A DNA stretch of 64,000 nucleotides from Ceratodon purpureus (taxonomy: Eukaryota > Streptophyta > Bryopsida > Pseudoditrichales > Ditrichaceae). The notes under the pieces are model-generated. The model searched no databases and was not told the origin of the DNA. It saw nothing but the letters and a program-made list of their open reading frames with translations. Position 1 is the first letter of the stretch. The number at the start of each line of letters is the position of its first letter. Of this stretch, positions 34,001 through 47,102 are shown piece after piece. The stretch is taken from positions 44,874,484-44,938,483 of the forward strand of contig CM026426.1 in NCBI GenBank assembly GCA_014871385.1. Reading direction: 5' to 3'. The position numbers were made by a program, and so were the translations under genes.

Positions 34001-35747
34001 TCCAACTTCGTATGTCGTAAGAAAATCCGCAGAATAGATTTTGTTTGAATACTTCCAAATCAATACTTTGTTGATGCGGAGAACCAAGTAAAGCTCCCAA
34101 ATTTGGACAAAAATATTCAACAAAAGTTTATTCCATTTTCACCACACCGTTCACGACTTTCTTTTCAGGGCAAATAAGTGTAACATGATAAGGAGATGCG
34201 TTGTAAATCTCAGGGGATTATGTAAATCTGGTCACCGAGCATCTACTTGATAGAATATTATCCAAATTAATAGAAACATTGAACAAAGTTAATTCTTGTA
34301 AATAAGATTATACGTATTTACAAACGCACGTCCAATATTCTAATGTGCAACTCAGTAAGTTCTTTGTTGTGCCTAATAATTGTGACTAATGAATTATTGA
34401 CTCACAAATGTTTTGTTTGCAGGGGCCTCAGGATGTCTTTGACATTATTTAAACTTTCAAATAATGGTATCGATTGTGTCAAATTCATGCATTGCTTCAC
34501 TCGGAGGAGGTAAGGTTAGATGTATTCAATCATTCAAGGTAGAGATTATGAATTGATAGAGGCATATGAGGAGGTATCGTGTTGAAAGGTTACTATAATA
34601 TGAAAAATCATTATGGCATAATTATCTCAAACATGTGTGACGGTATCGCGCAAAAAACTATTTAGACCTGAATGATAGTGATGACCAGATTTAGGACTAT
34701 AGTAAACAAAATGTACACTTGTATCTCATTATTCCACATCTATTAGTAAGTCTCTTTTTGTCTAGATAGCAATTCTTTATTCACAAAACAATGAGTCCTT
34801 TTTTATGATATGGTAATTCTTTTTGGCATAATCCAAGAAGTTCTATTCACTGCAACAAGTGAGATTTTCTTATAACTCCAAGTTATGACAACCTCGGAAA
34901 TGTAAGAATGAAGATTTTAAAATTACTAATATGTTATGTATCTCTCCATTTACAGCTTCATAATTTTATCTATATCCGTGTAATACAAAATTATTATCAT
35001 CCATTATTATAAATTACAAAACAGAATTATCACCTCCAATCAAGATATCAAATTTCGACAATCATACATACACACAGTTATTTATCACAACATTCCATGC
35101 CCATAGACGTGTAATGTCCTAGGTAATAGGTTCTAAGATTTCCACGGCCATAGATCCGATTTCTCCACTTATTTCACTGAAATTGTCCACAATGATAGGT
35201 CTCATTTTCAACTAAATTTAGAAAGAAAACCCTAAAATAATGTCAGTCCAGAGAATACCATATCCTTATTGCTCTGAACCAAATTTTTATCAAAATAATG
35301 TAGAATTTAACGCTCACTGCTCTCCACTCGCAACGTAGCTTTGTCCGTGCTGCGATTCTTCAATGAATTTACAGCACTCCCAAACTAGCAGAGCTCCCGA
35401 CTTGGCATGCTGCAAACAAAAGTTTGGACGAAAAAGTAGGACACACTGCGGATAGTAAGCAAGGGCGTTTCATTGACACCATTGGTAAAGGGAGGATCTA
35501 ACCAATAAACCCTAAGCCTTCACAAACCCACCAAAGTCCTACAAAACCCAACTAAACCAAGGCTCAAAACATACAAATACAATTAAAAAGAGACCAAATT
35601 TGTATAGATCAAGGCAAAACAACCCAAAACAATGGTGCAGCTCCTCCTAACAGCTCTCAGATCTCCCAAACTCTACCTACTCTAGTGTAGAATGATTACA
35701 AGAAACCCTAAACCTCCCTCTTGAACTCCCCTAAAAACTGGCAGAAG
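34001..35747. other. AT-rich intergenic DNA
   Basis: No gene is supported in this 1.7-kb stretch. It contains only short ORFs and scattered A/T runs. Confidence 0.45.
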
Positions 35748-35825
35748 TCATCCAGTCGATGATGATAGAGTTCATCCAGTCGATAGTGGATGATTGTGTT
35801 CATCCAAGTCGATGGCGGATGATTG
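35748..35825. repeat. Short imperfect tandem repeat
   Basis: Three units beginning TCATCCA(A)GTCGAT at 35748, 35772 and 35799, with GATGATTG between them. Confidence 0.7.
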
Positions 35826-35937
35826 TTAGGACAGTCTGGATGAAAATTGAGAAGGAAGGAGGGTAAGGAGAGACTAACAGGATCTCCGATTAACAAGCAT
35901 ACACGCGGAATTCAAAGCAGAAGTTTGCAATGTCCGT

Positions 35938-36860
35938 TTGAGTATGGCAACACATGGACTAAATCCATTTTCAATAAAAAGACCTACGTGGTCCACATGG
36001 TCCCTATTGCTAACAAATTATAATGTGCCTCCATGGTTGAGCATGAAAAAACTCTTCATGATCTTAAGCCTAATCATCCCTAGGCCGACCTCAGTGATCG
36101 GCTTCAACTTCGACATTTTCCTACAGCTGCTGATGAAAGAGCTACTGACATTGTGGGCACCTTCTGGGATCCATACAGTGGATGCCGCATGCTACAAAAG
36201 ACAAGAAACCTTCAACCTACGTGGTATGCTTCTTTGGATCCTACACAATTTTCTTGTTTACAGCGTTGTATCTAGATGCGTTATCAAAGGGTACATAGGG
36301 TGCCCTTGTTGTGGTGAAAATACCACGTCTACAGGTTCACCCACATTGAGAAAAAATATGTATAGTTCTCACCAATGTAGGAAGTGGCTTTCCCCATGAC
36401 ACCACCCTTGGAGTGACGTCCTCAACTGCAGAGGAGTTGAGGATCATTCGCACCCTCCACCATGGCCCACGGAAGACAACACAATCTGCCACAATTTGAT
36501 GCACGCGAGGTTCCTCGACAATGGAGGTATTCCCCGTTACGATGACCAGCACGTAGTTGTAGAGTGAACAAAGTGTCAACCTTGTACCAATTCTCGAATT
36601 GGAAGGTACAGTCATCACCCTTTCCATATTCAAACTCCCACTTACATAGCCAAGTCCAAACAAGATCAGGTATGTCTAAACATACCCTTGCTTTTCATTG
36701 AACTGTTATTATGAAATTTGCTTACCTAATTCATGACTGTGAGTATGAAATGTGGTGCCTGTTATTGTGCCTCAGAAGACTTACCGATTCGACACCTAAT
36801 TGATGTCATGCACACAGAACATAATGTCTCAGCAAACATTCCAAAGCATATTTCTTGGTG
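35938..36860 (+). pseudogene. CACTA (En/Spm) TNP2-type transposase remnant
   Basis: The 35938-36399 frame has the TNP2 signature order: MATHGLNPFS, YNVPPWLSMKKLFM, DAACYKRQETFNLRGMLLW, VIKGYIGCPCCGENT and YSSHQCRKWL. After a divergent stretch, DLPIRHLIDVMHTEHNVSAN at about 36779-36835 matches the downstream TNP2 segment with its conserved IDVMH. The 5' and 3' parts of the gene are missing, as are CACTA terminal repeats nearby. It is a fragment of a transposase that in intact elements binds and cuts CACTA ends. Confidence 0.82.
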
Positions 36861-37462
36861 AAAATGACACCTTTGAAGTACTAATGAACATGGAACATGG
36901 AATGCCCCATCTGTGGTCACAATAAAGTCTTTTGGGGCAGGGATATACCCAACAGCGTGAACCTTATGTTTTGACAGAGTAGGAAAGGAGACAGTTCCTA
37001 AGAGTTCTGGCAACTACAAGTACCCTAACGAGGTCCTCTTCTTCCTTGCTAAAACACGCTGGACAAGATATACTCGCAAATCTGAAGTCTTATGACCACA
37101 TACATATCTTTTTTTAAAACAGTGGCCCAAAATATTATTATACCATAACGAGGCCTAATAATAGTTAATGCATGAAAAAGGCATGGACACATTTTAGATA
37201 GGGCAATGGAGAACTATTAGTTTATATAGATTTTTTCTATAATTAGACAAAAACCATTTACTTTTGACAACCTTACTCCTAGTTCTAAAAATAGGTAAAA
37301 ATCCCAAGGCAATTGCTCACAAAGTGAAAGTGTAGTGCTCACTTGAAGTTCACTGTCCATACTCTAGTTAACTTGGAGATAAGTAAAATTCACGTATCTT
37401 TTCTTCCGGGTACTATACATGACATTTTGTTATGTAAGGTTTAGGTGCGAGGGAGGACAGAA
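36861..37462. other. Spacer with no clear gene
   Basis: Possibly decayed 3' continuation of the CACTA remnant followed by AT-rich DNA. No frame is convincing. Confidence 0.4.
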
Positions 37463-37857
37463 CTGGGTGGCGATGGATCAGGTGCTCATATCGGACATGG
37501 TGAGATGCACCGTTGTATTGAGGGACGAGGTTCTACAGTGTTTGAGGTGGGTAAGTCGTGGCCCGTGGCGCACATACGGGAGGAGATTGCGATTTTGCTA
37601 TCGCAGGATAACATCCCCGAATCTTACGACCTGGTTGTTGAGTACATGGGTCAGCGGGATAGAAAGGTGCGTGGATCTTCTTAAAATCTGCATGCTGAAA
37701 ACGGAGGTGGAGGACTCTTAGAAAGGAATGATTGATAAATTTTTCTGACCATTCGGTGATGCTGTTGTGGCAGATTAATCGCCAACTCGAAGCAACCATT
37801 GAAATTGGAGCCGTTTTGCCCCCTGACGGTAGAGTGAAGATGGTGTTACGCTGATGC
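37463..37857 (+). pseudogene. Fragment of the element E plus-strand gene family
   Basis: 37463-37666 encodes MDQVLISDMVRCTVVLRDE and, after a one-frame shift, FEVGKSWPVAHIREEIA and QRDRK up to a donor at 37667. An acceptor at 37771-37773 leads to INRQLEATIEIGAV and DGRVKMVLR. Element E at 44140-44337 has the matching order: VEMVEVCCIFRG, FEVGKD, PVSHLRHEIA, SREKK. The two copies therefore belong to one family. The spacing of hydrophobic and charged residues weakly recalls a ubiquitin-like fold, but that is a guess. No terminal repeats were found around this fragment. Confidence 0.5.
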
Positions 37858-39359
37858 TGCCGCAAAGGATTAGAGCAAGCTGTTTTTAGCATGGTTTACG
37901 TCGCCGTCCAAAGCGCAGATGCTTGGTCTTTACAAGATTAGTTTATTGAGTATCCAATTTTTGGTGAATGTTTGAAACATTTAGTGTCAAGCGCCTTGAA
38001 AAATGACTACGGAATACAGTGCCTCTAAGCTCTTTTTTGACGGATCCAATTTTGTACAGCTATTATTATTTTGGAATATACTTACTTGAAACCCACATTG
38101 CTGACAGTAGTTCTCATCTTCAATGTTGTTCTCCAGCCAGTCTTGCATGGATTCACTTGGCTGTTGTTGATTGCTGAGGGAAGGACTTAGAAGAGATTCA
38201 GCTTGAACGTTGAAACAAGAGTCTCAGTAGGAGTGTTCTAGGGTGTTTTTTTGAAGTGTCAGCTGGAATCGCATTTGTGACCGTCAGTGCCTTAAGCTCT
38301 TTGTTGTGAATCTTGAGCTTCGAACTATGTTATAACCATCAATACGATTGATCATGTTAAATCACGCCCTGCGTACATTCTAGCATGTTGTTCAGTGGCG
38401 GCGAATATTTAGAACTTCAGAAGAGATGTTTCAGCTTAGGGAGAGTAATATAATATGAAAATTTAGAAAGAATAAATCTTCTTATTTAGTACTCTGTTTG
38501 AAATTTTGATAATTGTGGATGCTAACTAAGAAACCTATAAATTAGTTTATATTATATAACTCAAATACTATTATTAGAACATATTATTTTCGATATCAAG
38601 AATATATTTTTTAGATGCTGAGTTGGTAGTCTAATTTTACAATTTTTTTAAGCCAAACCATAGAGGATAATATCAAATCAATTGGCGTATGCATAAATTT
38701 TTTATTTATTTCAGTTAATAAAAGGGAATGCTACTGTTTGATTTTATTATGATTTATAATATAAAGTTTATTTTATTAAAGGAGTGAAATATAAGCTGCT
38801 AATTACAGCAAAAATTATTCAAAAACCCTACAATCGGTAAAATCACCCATATCTCTGACTAATAGTAAACATTGTGCTCACAAAATAGAGTGAGTGTTGT
38901 AGGTACAAATTAGTAAAAGTACAGAAATCCAAGAACCTTTGAACTAGCCAGATTCAATTCCAAGTTCAATTCTATAATCGTTTCACTTCTGATATGTTCT
39001 CATTAAGTCCAAAGTGCTTCCAATTTTGATATGCTGCCACTACTAATAAATTTGGATTTTGATATTCTGTCAATATTGATATGTTTTCATTTAGGTTTTT
39101 TTTCCTAAGTCTTTAATTATCCAATTTTGATTTTGAACATTGCTTTCAGATTTTTTTTGTTCTATATTTTGGTTAGTTTCATCCAACATTTATTCTTGGA
39201 TTGATATTTTTGAACTGTTAATTACGAAGTTCAATTTTTGAGCTTTTTAAACGAATTTTTCCAATTTCCATGTTTGAACTTCATTTTTATAAATTAGGTA
39301 TTTTAAAAATTACACGTCATCATGAACAACAAAATTGTTTTAATACTTGAAATTGAACT
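37858..39359. other. AT-rich intergenic DNA
   Basis: No gene seen. The 38940-39070 part resembles, in inverted orientation, the region around 57720-57860 (both rich in CAATTTTGATATG-like words). Confidence 0.45.
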
Positions 39360-39642
39360 AAATAATAGGATAGTAGAGGTAAGTCGCCTTATATACCATC
39401 GGGCATCCATCATCAGTTAGACATTTATAAGAAAATAATTATTATCGTATGTTCTGAAATCGTTATTCACCTTAAAAATAGTGGATAAGTCTTAGTGGTG
39501 AAAAGAAATTATGTCTTATTTGTTTTTATTCCCTTCTTTATTCCCTTTATCTTTCTTCTTCACTCCTTCTTATCTCTTCTTAATCGTTCTTCTTGTACCC
39601 CTCTCCACCTCCCTTGTTCTTGATGACGTGGAATTTGTAGGA
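39360..39642 (+). repeat. Left copy of a long dispersed repeat (inverted relative to 58.8-59.9 kb)
   Basis: 39360-39530 matches the reverse complement of 59781-59945 (shared words include GTCGCCTTATATACC and ATTATGTCTTATTTG). 39613-39642 matches the reverse complement of 58805-58834 (shared TTCTTGATGACGTGGAATTT). The copies are diverged and the right one carries extra sequence. Confidence 0.75.
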
Positions 39643-40062
39643 TGTTAAATAATAAAGAGATATAGGAGGGTCATAACGGTTATAGAACATTTTTCAGTTT
39701 TTTTTATTTTTATTTTTTATTCTCTTCTTCTTTCTTCTACCTCTCAGTTTCCCTTCATCATTCTTTATTCTCTTCATCTTTCTTTACTTCCTTCCTCTTT
39801 TTATTTTTATTTTTTATTTTTTAAAATTCTCTTCTTCTTTCTTGTAGCTTCCATTTCCCTTCATCTTTATCCTCTTCATATTTCTTTATTCTCTTCATCT
39901 TTCTTTATTTCCTTCGTCCTTTATTCGTTTTTTTATTCCCTTGTTTGTTCTTCTATTCTCCATTTCTCTTCATCTTTCTAGATTTCCTTCATCATTATTT
40001 TCCCTTCATCTTCTTTATTCTCTTCATCTCTCTTTATTCTCTTCATATTTCCTTATTTCCTT

Positions 40063-40106
<44 letters not shown>

Positions 40107-40360
40107 CGATTTTAAATAATTTTTTTAATTCTCTTTTTAATTCTAAAATTTCCCTTCATCTTTATTCTCTTCATCTTTCTTTATTTCCTTCGTCCTTCAA
40201 TTCTTTTTTTTATTCCCTTGTTCTTTCTTCCATTCTCGATTTCCCTTCATCTTTCTTTAATCCCTTCTTCATTTGTTCTTTTTTTTAATCACTTGTTCTT
40301 TCTTCTACCCTCCATTCCCCTTCATCTTTCTTTACTTCGTTCATCTTTATTCTCTTCAGC
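39540..40360. repeat. Pyrimidine-rich low-complexity region
   Basis: Repeats of TTCCCTTCATCTTTCTTTATT type on plus, with a 42-base T run at 40065-40106. The F/S-rich ORF here is a by-product of composition. The complementary purine-rich version is at 58180-58730. Confidence 0.85.
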
Positions 40361-40499
40361 TGATATACACTTCTTTGAATAATCTGAAGTATAAGCAGAA
40401 TCTCACATATCAATGGGACAAATTCACTAAAAAGAACACTGTATAGTACACATTGATCAAAAGTGTAGATGAATTCTATTACAGAGATTCTCTCGTAGA

Positions 40500-41208
40500 A
40501 TCTTCATTCCAACTTCTTTCTTTTTTGGTTCTGTGATGTTAGTGGATGAATACAGTGAATGAATGAAACACAGTTGCCGTGTTCAAAGATGCCAACCGGG
40601 ACTTTAAAAAGTGACAAATCGGATGAATACAGTCAACGAACAGTACTGAATATACGTTCAGCGATGCTTTCCGCCAATTTGTTAGGTGATTTTCATTACA
40701 TTGTTTTAAACAAACAAACAGATCAACAAGCAGATCAACAAAGAAATCAACAAAAAAAACTAATAGTTTATATTGTTCAGATGGACACACACAACATGTA
40801 CAAAAGAAGACCAAGTTTATGCATTCCGAAAGCATCTCTAAATTTTCAGACAGTGAAAACAATTAAGTAAAATGCTTCCTACAATCAAAGGAGACGGGCT
40901 GGACAGAATCTTTAAAAGGAAGATCAGGATTTCAAAAGTAATAGCCATTGAATAAAAAGATCAACAAGCACTAGTTCGTCTTAACCCGTAAACAAAAAGC
41001 ATAAACAAAGATCATTTGTTCATTTAGATTGCATTTACAATAGTTCAAAACTAAATCTGGAAGATTTGGATCCGAGGGTCAATCTATTGTAGTTCCAAGA
41101 GCTACGTGCTGTAGTAGAATGTGTAGATCAATATTGACATTGCTTCTGCGGACGCATGCACAGAATCCAACAGCAAGACGTCTACTTGAGCACATAGATA
41201 AGATCGTT
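40500..41208. other. Spacer 3' of the RING-like pseudogene
   Basis: A short GATGAATACAGT(G/C)AA direct repeat lies at about 40544 and 40622. The 103-codon ORF at 40559 is not recognisable. Probably the 3' flank of the minus-strand gene that ends at 41209. Confidence 0.35.
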
Positions 41209-42274
41209 TCACGCATCATAGGAGAAGGCTGCCACACGCTTCAATACTGCTAGAGTTCCATTAAGCAATGGGCAGTGCTCCTCATTAACCTTCCCATCCC
41301 ACTGCACCACCCACGCCGAATCTAGCTGGGCCTCACAGAAGGGGCAGACGTGACGGTCGGAGTCAATGAGCTCTGCCACGCAAGTGCCATGGAGGAGGCA
41401 CCCACAGGATCCCAACACTGCCGCCCTTGCTACAAAACCTTTGGAGCAGATAGGGCACCATTAGTTTAGGACTATAGGTTGAACTGCCAGTATAGACTGT
41501 TGGCGTGCGTCAGGTTCCGGAAGCGGACGTGGGCGCAAAATCAGATTCTCCTGCTTAGCTTTCTTCAAGGCGGCCTCGGCTGCATTGCGTGTAACTCTGG
41601 TGGAGTCAGAATCTACGATGGACTTGGTGAACGTCCACTCTCTCCTTCGAGTAACCGTATTGTCTTGCGCGCCTCCATCAATCCTTACTGCACAGCAACG
41701 AGCTCAACGGTCAGCGCCCGCACCACCTCCACTTGGGCCTTGTACTGTGCTGCCGTCCCCTAGCAGAAAAAACGCTATTGCTCCACCAATGCTGCTGCGC
41801 TCCGTGCTTCCAAATCAAGGACCTTGTCATCTGTGCACCTGCTCAACACAGCCTGGGCATCAGCACGTTGACCTTCTACCACTCGTTGGGTCTCAATGGC
41901 GGTATCATGGGCAGATTGTGCCGCATCGTGTGCCCTCTGTGCTGCATCAACCACCCGCGGCGTGCCACGAATGAAAGTCGACCCCAAGAAGTGGCCCTTG
42001 ATTATATAGCACAGGCCTTCAACCTGACGGCGCAAAGCAACAGGACCAAGCTTGCGAGGATTTTTTGACGTTGTTGCAAGGCGCCGACTACGACGTCCTT
42101 GAGCTTCGGCGATCCAATTCACATCGAAGCTCCATACGAAAGTTGCGTAAGCGGCCTTTAGGAAACACATCGAGTTATAAGCATTGTCGGGGCGGTGACC
42201 GTAGACCCGATAGTTATGCATGGAGAAGAGCCGCACCTGCTCTTTGTTGGTGCAGCTCACGATCTCTTAACAAT

Positions 42275-42314
42275 CATTAGGTGCAAAATGGGGTCAAGAA
42301 AAGGCCGTATAAGC
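42275..42314 (+). repeat. Left terminal inverted repeat of element E
   Basis: Begins CATTAGGTGCAAAATGGGG and matches the reverse complement of 50739-50778 in 39 of 40 positions (mismatch at 42309). Confidence 0.88.
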
Positions 42315-43392
42315 GGCACGTGAGAGAAAAAAATGGCTGCTACCCGCATACTTTTTGACATGGCACCGGCTGTGCCACTGAGGTGCCAACAACCGCCACG
42401 GGGGCTCGAACCAATGACCTCCCCGCAACCGCCATGGGGGCACACCTATAGTGGCATGCTGACAGTGGACTGGCGGAGCAAGGACCGGATCCTGAGCCGT
42501 TTTGCTCATGTCAGCAAACTTTCTGCCAGCATTAAGACCGAGGAAATTATGAGTCGGCCCACCTACCTCCTCCACCGACGATGAGTGAGTGCCGAAGTTT
42601 TTGAAATCCGTAGGGAGAGTGAGTGCAGTGAGCATGTGTTCGGCGCTACGGGAGAAGCGACGCACTTAGGAAATTGTTTGCAGCCAGCGGGAGTTGGGGC
42701 TGAGAGGATTCCAGGTGATTTGGGAGAGTGAGTGCGGGTTAGTGCGAAGGGAGAAACACGTGATTGTGGAAATTCGGTGCCGGCAGCAAGAGTTGGCACT
42801 TGCTGGGAGTTGATCAGGTGATTTGGGGTTGTAAGTGTTGTTTATGTTGCGAATTGTGCTTGAGTAGGTACTTGCTGAATCAAGGTGGAAGTGCGGCTTT
42901 CTTTGTTGTCAACTCAATGTGCCGTTCGCTGCGAGCGAGCTACAAAACTAGGTAACTTTTTTTTCATATCGATCAATTCCCTGTCTTGACATGATCCAGG
43001 CTTTTTTGCCTCCTAGGGGCAACGTTGTGACTAGGCTTGAATTCCTCAAACTTGATCTTTGATTACCAACTCAGGATTTTGCTCTCTTCAAGTGCTCAAA
43101 CTATGCAAATGTGATTTTCCCTATGCTGGCAGCATGTTCCCTCGCTTTGGGTGGTACGAAAGGGAGATGTTATAATTCTTTACTATGTCTCCAAATACCT
43201 TGGGGTTTAGGGAAGCATGGCTAGACGGCCAAAATTTTGCTCAACGATCAAGATGTCCATGGCAATTGGATCCCAATGAGGGTGGACCGGGATTCGTGGG
43301 TTCTGCTGCAACCAAGGTCGGAAGGGCTTTGGAATAGAGAGGCAAGGCGGCATGGTGGAGATAATTTTTGAGGGGCCTTCAAGGCTCAGATC
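42315..43392. other. Left subterminal region of element E
   Basis: No gene is supported. Two short direct copies of a GCCAACAACCGCCA(C/T)GGGG-like word occur around 42387-42436, together with repeats of GAGTGAGTGC near 42585-42735. These may be subterminal repeats of the element. Confidence 0.4.
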
Positions 43393-44337
43393 ATGGATTT
43401 CTCACGGACACCTGGTGTGTGTGGAGCAAGCAACCTGGATAAGGTGCTTGTGCGGCATGCATATCAGCCTCGCCAATTAAGCTTGGATCCCGCTGTGGCA
43501 GCAAGTAGGCAATGCACGGCAAACTACCTATACTCCTCGCACTTTGATGATTGGGTGCACCCCACATCTATCATCAGTCCCATTCTTGTGCTCCATCCAG
43601 AGATTGGGGAGGCGGCGCGGAATCGTCGAAGCCATACAGACTCGTTGGACACGGGTACATTCTTCCTTGGTGGCGTATATTTCCCCCGGGTAGAGCCTAC
43701 GTTGTATGGGAGGATAGAACCAATCCCGCTCCCTGGTTTCAAGGACGTGGAGTGGCCTTTGCCAGACATGCACACCTCTGAAGCTTTCAGGACGAAGCTG
43801 ACAGCAGATTTCTCGAATGCAATGAAAGCGTCCACTGGCACTAGTTTCGCCCATGAGCAATGGTTTATGCCTGTCCACGTTATGGTGGACTTGTTTGAGA
43901 TGGCATGTAACAGCATTCGGCGGACTCCTACACTCTTGGTTCTAAACTCTTCGTCCGAGGCACTCCTAAGTAGTCTGATGAATCCTGGATGGGCTGAGAA
44001 GTTTCACATTGGCCAGGATGTTATCAAGTGCGTTGTGAATAGGTCCAGCGTTGTCTTCCGGTACCATGTGGGCAGGCAAACACTTTACATCAGGTTCCTG
44101 TATACAAGGTTTCGGGGTGCTGCCAACAACAAATGGGATGCGATTGACCATCTACCTGAGGTGGAGATGGTAGAAGTCTGCTGTATTTTTAGAGGGAGAC
44201 CAATGCGAGCATTTGAAGTGGGCAAGGACTAGCCTGTATCCCACTTGCGCCATGAAATTGCAATGACGCTCGGAGACGATGATCCCAAAGAGTACAACAC
44301 GATTCTGCTGGAAGCAGACGGTTCACGTGAAAAAAAG
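43393..44337 (+). pseudogene. Plus-strand gene of element E, unrecognised
   Basis: Open for 279 codons from ATG 43393 (MDFSRTPGVCGASN) to TAG at 44230-44232. The frame then continues with PVSHLRHEIAMTL and DPKEYNTILL to SREKK and a donor at 44338. The copy at 37.5 kb has Trp at the stop position (GKSWPV), so the TAG replaces a TGG codon. Mid-protein features include FLGGVYFPRVEPTLYGRIEP, WPLPDMHTSEAF and TLYIRFLYTRFRG. The end part weakly recalls a ubiquitin-like fold. Likely a second ORF of the element rather than a host gene, since a related fragment occurs near another transposon remnant. Confidence 0.5.
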
Positions 44338-45405
44338 GTACATGTAAGCAACATCACTCCATTGGTTTTAGATACGCAAGGTGCTGCTACTTGGTGCCAG
44401 CATAAGTGTACCAACGTATTTTGTTGGAAGCATTGATGTAGATCAACATACGTAATGAGAGGCGTGTACTTCTTGGTGAGGTGGCGGTTCCCAAAACCAT
44501 CAAGATAGTGGAGGTGTAGGACAACAACGTTTTCACCACGGCATTAAGGTGATCTATTAGGGTCTTCACAAGTCTGCCCACAGTATTTGAAATGGCTCCA
44601 CGTTTCAGTAAACCAATGCCAGAATGATTCTTTACACTTGTAAAGAACTATGCGTTGTGCTAGACACATCATGTATGGTTAAATATATGGTCAATCATCC
44701 CTAGAACGGTCTGTAACCTTCCCCCTTGATGAATGCAAGTCTTCTTCTAGAACATGTTGCTGTCAGCACAGGTTAGGGTTCAGGACCAAGGCAACTTCCA
44801 TACCATCACAACCAATGTGGCAGCCACATGTACAGCGACGTCGAAGGAGGAGAAGGAGAGAAGGAGAACGGTCCTCCTTCCTCTCTCCACAGCACGGGTA
44901 TAGGCACCCCGGTCATAGGTAAATGAACGGCGCCATTAATATACCCCTCCTCCTTACCCTTTCACATCACATAAAGAACGCTGAATATAAAAATGAATTG
45001 AGAGAAAAATAAAAATTATTGAAAATAGAATTGGAAAAAAAATAAAAAAATAGGGGAAGAAATATGGGAAAAATAGAATAAAAATAAAAAGAAGATAAAA
45101 ACTCCAAAATAAAAAATACTGAACGGTAAGAGAATTATCTGAAATTGGATGGAAAAAAAACAAATAAAGACAAAATAAAAACCAAATGAAAATAAAACCT
45201 TATTTGTGCTTTGAAATTAAAAAAAATAAAAAATAAAAATAAAAAACATACAAGACGATAAAAATCTAAACAAAACAAAACCTTAAATAATGAAAGATAA
45301 GAGAGCTGTCTAAAATCTATATGGAAGAAGAATTAAATGAAGACATAATAAAAACCAAATGAAAATTAAAGTAATTGAATAAATAAATGGAAAGGGAGAA
45401 AAAAG

Positions 45406-45440
<35 letters not shown>

Positions 45441-47102
45441 AGGGAAAAAAAAGATTGGGAGGACAAGAACGGGAAAGTGTCAAAAAATGGGGAAGAGAAA
45501 AAAAAAAGGGGGGGGGGGGGGGGTGGGGAGGGAATAAAAATTGTCAAAAAAGGAGAAATGAAAAAATCAAGGGAAAAGAATTAGATGAATAATGAGGGGA
45601 CCATGGCATGACAGAAAAGGGGGAAAAAAAATTAAAGACCAAAACAAAGCAAACTCAAAAGTATCAAATAATAGAAACCTTAACAAAAATTGAGAGAAGA
45701 TGGAAAATAATGTAATCTTAAATATCATTAGTTAGAAGTTCTAAAAGGAACTTTCGAAAATATCATTTGCAGTCAAATGAGAAAAAAATGAAATTAGAAA
45801 AATAAAAATCCATTTTAAATTATTATTCATATTTGATAAATTGAAGAATATGACTTTTATAAGTTTGTGAAAATCTTATAATTTATATTGTAATAACTCC
45901 GCAGAAAAGTGTAGTTGACTCTACTATTTCGTTTTTATATGTTATTTTCGTATTTCTTACCCTTCGTACCAAGTACTCTATTTTATTTTAGGGAAACTAT
46001 TATAGTTATTTAATAATTATTGTAAAGATTTAAATATTAGGAATATGGAAAAAGTCTAAGAAATAATAGACTTTCTCGTAGAGAAATCACAACGGAATTT
46101 AGAAAACATCATTTTAGAGATATGAGAAACAAAAGTCTTTTTTAAAAAAAAAATGGGTCTATAAATTATTATTATGAACATAAAAAATTAGAAATCAAAC
46201 CTAAAAAGGAAACAAAAATTCATAAAATAATTAAATTCCAAAATGACCAAATTGAGAAATTGAACATGACAAGAAGCAGAATAGAACAAAAACTATTCTT
46301 TTATAAATTATTAACTCCGTTATCAATGAGTGTAGTTCACATTACAATATTGGAAGAATAAAATAAATATAAAAACAAAATAAAAACCCAAATAAATAAA
46401 AAATGAAAGGTAAGAGGATTATCTGAAATTGGAAGGAAAAGAAAAAACAAATGGAGCCATAATACGAACCAAATGAAATTTAAACCTTGTTTGGCAAATA
46501 CAAAAATTCTTAAATGTAGGGAGAAAAAAAAAAAAAAACATACCAAAATTGAAACAAAATATCATGAATTTTGGAAATAAATTTAAGAAGAGCGCCTCAA
46601 ATTAATTATAAATGAGAAACCATGTAATCAACGAGTAAAGTTCACACTAAAATATCAGAAATTTGAACATGACAAAGGAATTTAGAAAACGTCGTCTTAG
46701 AGAAATGAAAGGAAAGTCATGAAATAAGATGAAATTAAAAGTATGAAAACCATTAAAAGAATGAGAAATAAATTTAAAACAATTTAATAACTAACGAGCT
46801 TATCTCCTCTTCCCGGCATCGTAGACTATTTTCATTAACATCAATTCAAACGCCAAAGATTAAGTTAAAAGAATCTCCTGTATTCAACTTCGATCTCAAG
46901 GTCTTACAGAATACATGTACTCTTTAAAATATTATTTGGTAGTTCTCAAAGGAACTTTCAAATACATCATTCTATAGCAATGAAAAAAAACATAATAAGA
47001 AGGAAACAGAACAAAACCTAGATCAAAACCATGAAGTACCCTCCTACAAAACATTGTATAAAAAGAAAAAACACATCAACCGTGCTGAAGTCTCTGAGCC
47101 CC
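44338..47102. other. AT-rich core of element E with homopolymer runs
   Basis: No gene is supported. It contains a 33-base A run at 45406-45438 and a 17-base G run at 45507-45523. The surrounding DNA is strongly A-rich on plus, so K/F-rich ORFs on both strands are artefacts. Confidence 0.6.

Noticed and set aside
39941..40288. 115-codon Phe/Leu/Ser ORF, superficially a membrane protein
   Set aside because: It translates a pyrimidine-rich simple repeat with a 42-base T run.
41479..42068. Plus-strand ORFs opposite the C-terminal half of copy X
   Set aside because: The minus-strand frame aligns with copy Z, so the plus-strand ORFs are shadows.
42380..42440. Pol III B-box-like GGTTCGAGCC on minus, suggesting a tRNA or SINE
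   Set aside because: No A box at a suitable distance and no cloverleaf could be made; the word lies within a short direct repeat.
43524..43916. Minus-strand ORFs of 116-130 codons opposite the element E gene
   Set aside because: They are antisense shadows of the 43393-44337 frame, which has a related copy at 37.5 kb.
45317..45584. Lys-rich and Phe/Pro-rich ORFs on opposite strands
   Set aside because: They come from poly-A and poly-G runs inside element E.
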